Positions 61,521 to 64,000 of a DNA stretch of 64,000 nucleotides are shown piece by piece. The translations under genes were made by a program, and so were the position numbers. Each line of letters begins with the position of its first letter. Position 1 is the stretch's first letter. The stretch is from the NCBI RefSeq assembly GCF_028389875.1, contig NC_084668.1, forward strand, positions 22,125,493 through 22,189,492. Reading direction: 5' to 3'. The notes below the pieces were generated by a model that did not search any database, was not told where the DNA came from, and saw nothing but the letters and a program-made list of their open reading frames with translations. This DNA comes from Rhea pennata. Taxonomy: Eukaryota; Chordata; Aves; Rheiformes; Rheidae.

Positions 61521-64000
61521 GAAGCGGAGACTCGCATGGAAAGCAGACTGGGAGGCGGGGGCACCGTGAGAGCCGGGTGTAAGAAAGGGTATTCAAGGTT
61601 ATCAGAAAGCTGAAGGGTTTTGCAGGGCAGACACTGGGTGAAGACTTGAAAAGTGTGTTCTTCCAGTTTCTTCACTGCACTATTTTCAGTACTTCTGGAT
61701 GATGGTCCTTCAAGTATTCAGAGCTAAAAAGAAGGGGAAAGAAAGGGGGGGAGGGAAGGAAGTGTCCTGCATGTATTTAGTATTTTTAGACTAGTTAGAT
61801 TAGCTTTAGACTAGCTTCTTTTCCTTTTTTGAGGTAAAGGACACCCAGGTTACCCTACAGAGGTCAAGGGAGAGTTCCTTCCAAATACACAAAACCAAAG
61901 TAAAGCAAACAGCTTTACTAAGTGATTCTCTGGTAACTATATTGGTTACCTCAGAAACGTTGCCTCCCAGTAATCCTTGCTTTAACTGTGCTAGAAATGT
62001 TGGTGATCTCCCAGCATGCAGCCAAAAGGTCCCACATTTAACTTAAGCAGAACCTGCATTAAGGGACAAGGTCTCCAACGAGTCCACGCGCCGTTTGAAA
62101 CACTGAAGACAACTGACGGGGCAGGCAGGCAGATACAGCCCAGCTCTCAGAGGCTTCCCTTCCCTGCGGAAGGGTACGGAGCTGCAGCTTCCACTCAGAC
62201 CTTTCTTAACAGTGTGCTTGAGGCTGCTGGCTGACCAGGTGGAAGCTGGTAAGGGAAGATCTTGCGTTCAGCTGGAGCTGTATTCCACCATGTGCCAGCA
62301 GGCTGTCTCCATGCTGAGGTTCTAGAACGTACCATTAATGAATTTTCTCTTAAAACAAGATACATGACTAAAATCATGGGTGTTTTTCCTCAAAACATGC
62401 AAGAGGAAGTAGCATTTTTCGTAACTCTTAAATTAATGTTGTCTTTATAATTGAGCTATGCTGTGAAAAGCACCTGTGAGAAAATGGTGCCCTTAAAGCA
62501 TATTGCCTAGCACTTAAAAAAAAAAAAAAAAAAAAAAAAAAACACACCTGAAGAAGATTTTTTTACAGTGTGAGTTCAGTCACCAAATTAAGGTTCAAGA
62601 ATATAAAGATTCATATAGCTGCCAGTCTGCTTTTTTTTTTTCTCCTTCTTGAGGATATGGTTTAATGTTAAATGTAACCCAGTACAATTGCTTGCTGCCA
62701 TAGAAAGGTATTCTGTTTTTTGTTCTCCTCTTTTCCTCCCTGCCTCAACAACACCATCACTTGCATTCCTGCAAGTTGAATGAAGCTAGTGATAAATTTA
62801 TCTGCTGGAACTATTCACTTTCTTCAGTGGGTTAGCTTTCTGTTGGATCAGGCGTTATGGTAGTACACAATTAGTGCTCAAATAGAGATAAATTAATCCA
62901 ATAGAAAAAGCTGAGACTGTTCCTCAGACTGCTGATTTACACCAAATTAAGTATAATATAAAATTGAATACCAGCTTCTCAGCAAGTCAAGTTTTGGAGA
63001 TAGTGCCAGCACCTAAATGTAGTTGTGAACTAATTTAAGTCTTCCCTAGTCAGCATAATTAGTGTGAGACATCTCTAAAGTAACTACAAATGTTAGCCTA
63101 CATATCACTGCTTGAATTCTTATAGAGCGCTTTATGCACTCTGATCACAGGTGTTAACTAACACTTGCTAAAACCGTATTTTCAAGGGTGTTGCAATGTT
63201 TGGGCACAGTGAAGAACAGGATGTGGCCTTCTAAAGGCTGTAAGTGCCCAGATACAAGAATGACAAGCAAGTGAGGGGATGGGGTAGCCTTGAGATTAGG
63301 AAGAAGGCGAAGCTGGAATATTGTAGGAGTGCAGCAAGCTGAACAGTGATTGGTGGATTAAACTACTAAAATAAGGAGATAAACAGATGGCCAAGCAACT
63401 GTTCTGATGGAGAACATGATTTCCTGGGACAAGAGAGTCTTAGCGGCGTGTTCCTTATGTCCGTATTGCCGTCTTGCTCCTCTGAAAGATGTTACTGCCC
63501 TAGGGGTGGCAGAACAGAGTGCGTGTGTCTGAGATCTCGCAGTCAGGCATGAGCGCAAACCCATCTTCACCAGCAGCCTTAATGATCACTCATCTGTGAA
63601 CTAGGGCATCTGATGGCCAAGAGTCTATTTAATCTTCTGCAGCTGTAGTTACCAAATGTGATGGCATCCAAAGGGAGACAGTGAAAATGTGTGCTGAATT
63701 CAAACTGATACCTGCCAGCTTTACAAAGCTGTGTGTTTTTTCTCAATGACTACTCTACTCAGACTATTGCTATCTTAAGAGCAATGAGATGGGCATTTTT
63801 TGGTCCCTATTAACTTTTTGGCAACTTACTAGTGTGTGTACTAGGACTATAAGATGAATGCTAGCTAGGGGAAGAAGTTGCTTTAAAATTTAAGGCATCT
63901 TACCTCTGTACATGCTTAAGTCAGTATTCATATTGAACTGCACCAAAGACAAGTCTGTAAAGGGGAGAACTGGACATCTTTAGGATTTACTAGTAAATAC
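61521..64000. other. Right flank, no gene seen
   Basis: AT-rich DNA following the CpG island, with an A run of about 25 bases at 62517-62541. It is most simply the first intron of the gene starting in the island. No coding exon or repeat family was recognised. Confidence 0.4.

Noticed and set aside
60475-61675. Several 250-325 codon frames on both strands
   Set aside because: They overlap in all phases within a CpG island where stops are rare, contain only Gly/Pro/Ala/Arg-rich sequence, and match no family I know.
1-64000. tRNA genes, CRISPR arrays, and LTR or other virus-derived elements
   Set aside because: No tRNA B-box with matching arms, no spacer-repeat array, and no recognisable LTR pair or viral protein was found by eye; a repeat-library search would be the decisive test.

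Overview
The window is vertebrate nuclear DNA, most likely from a bird. It has intron-split genes with orthodox GT-AG junctions, sharp CpG islands and few interspersed repeats. One CR1 LINE 3' fragment is recognisable. Four conserved genes are packed into about 57 kb, in the order and orientation I recall for human 2q31: PPIG (+), CFAP210/CCDC173 (-), PHOSPHO2 (+), KLHL23 (+). CR1 also occurs in other sauropsids, so a crocodilian or turtle cannot be fully excluded. Gene calls rest on protein similarity recalled from the families. Exon ends were placed by hand from splice signals and reading phase, and all four models close in frame without internal stops.

Layout. 1-3,635 is intron upstream of the first coding exon of PPIG, whose promoter lies outside the window. 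3,636-27,300 holds PPIG (11 coding exons, 756 aa: cyclophilin domain plus a long RS tail). 27,300-33,800 is intergenic, with a small unexplained CpG islet at 29.75-30.02 kb. 33,845-36,726 is a decayed partial tandem copy of CFAP210 exons 5, 6 and 9. 36,840-37,950 is an orphan CpG island with good splice donors on the plus strand. 39,247-46,634 is intact CFAP210 on the minus strand (9 coding exons, 532 aa). 46,586-46,780 is the shared CFAP210/PHOSPHO2 promoter. 47,718-48,443 is the single-exon PHOSPHO2 CDS (241 aa). 51,950-56,518 is the CpG island and the three coding exons of KLHL23 (558 aa), with a possible long 3' UTR towards 60.43 kb. 60,490-61,520 is another large CpG island, probably the promoter of the next gene, which I could not identify.

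The genes are not a functional pathway. PPIG is a nuclear splicing-associated cyclophilin, CFAP210 a ciliary microtubule inner protein, PHOSPHO2 a HAD phosphatase and KLHL23 a BTB-Kelch protein. The main regulatory link is the head-to-head CFAP210/PHOSPHO2 promoter, which carries a perfect RFX X-box and a CACGTG palindrome.

The most unusual structure is at 46,215-46,603. Eight tandem copies of a segment containing the last bases of CFAP210 exon 1 plus its GTGAGT splice donor are separated by C-rich (G-rich on the sense strand) spacers, giving an array of eight potential 5' splice sites in a G-quadruplex-prone minisatellite. The second is the CFAP210 partial duplication, in which one 463-bp block is almost identical to the parent while the rest has diverged, as expected from gene conversion.
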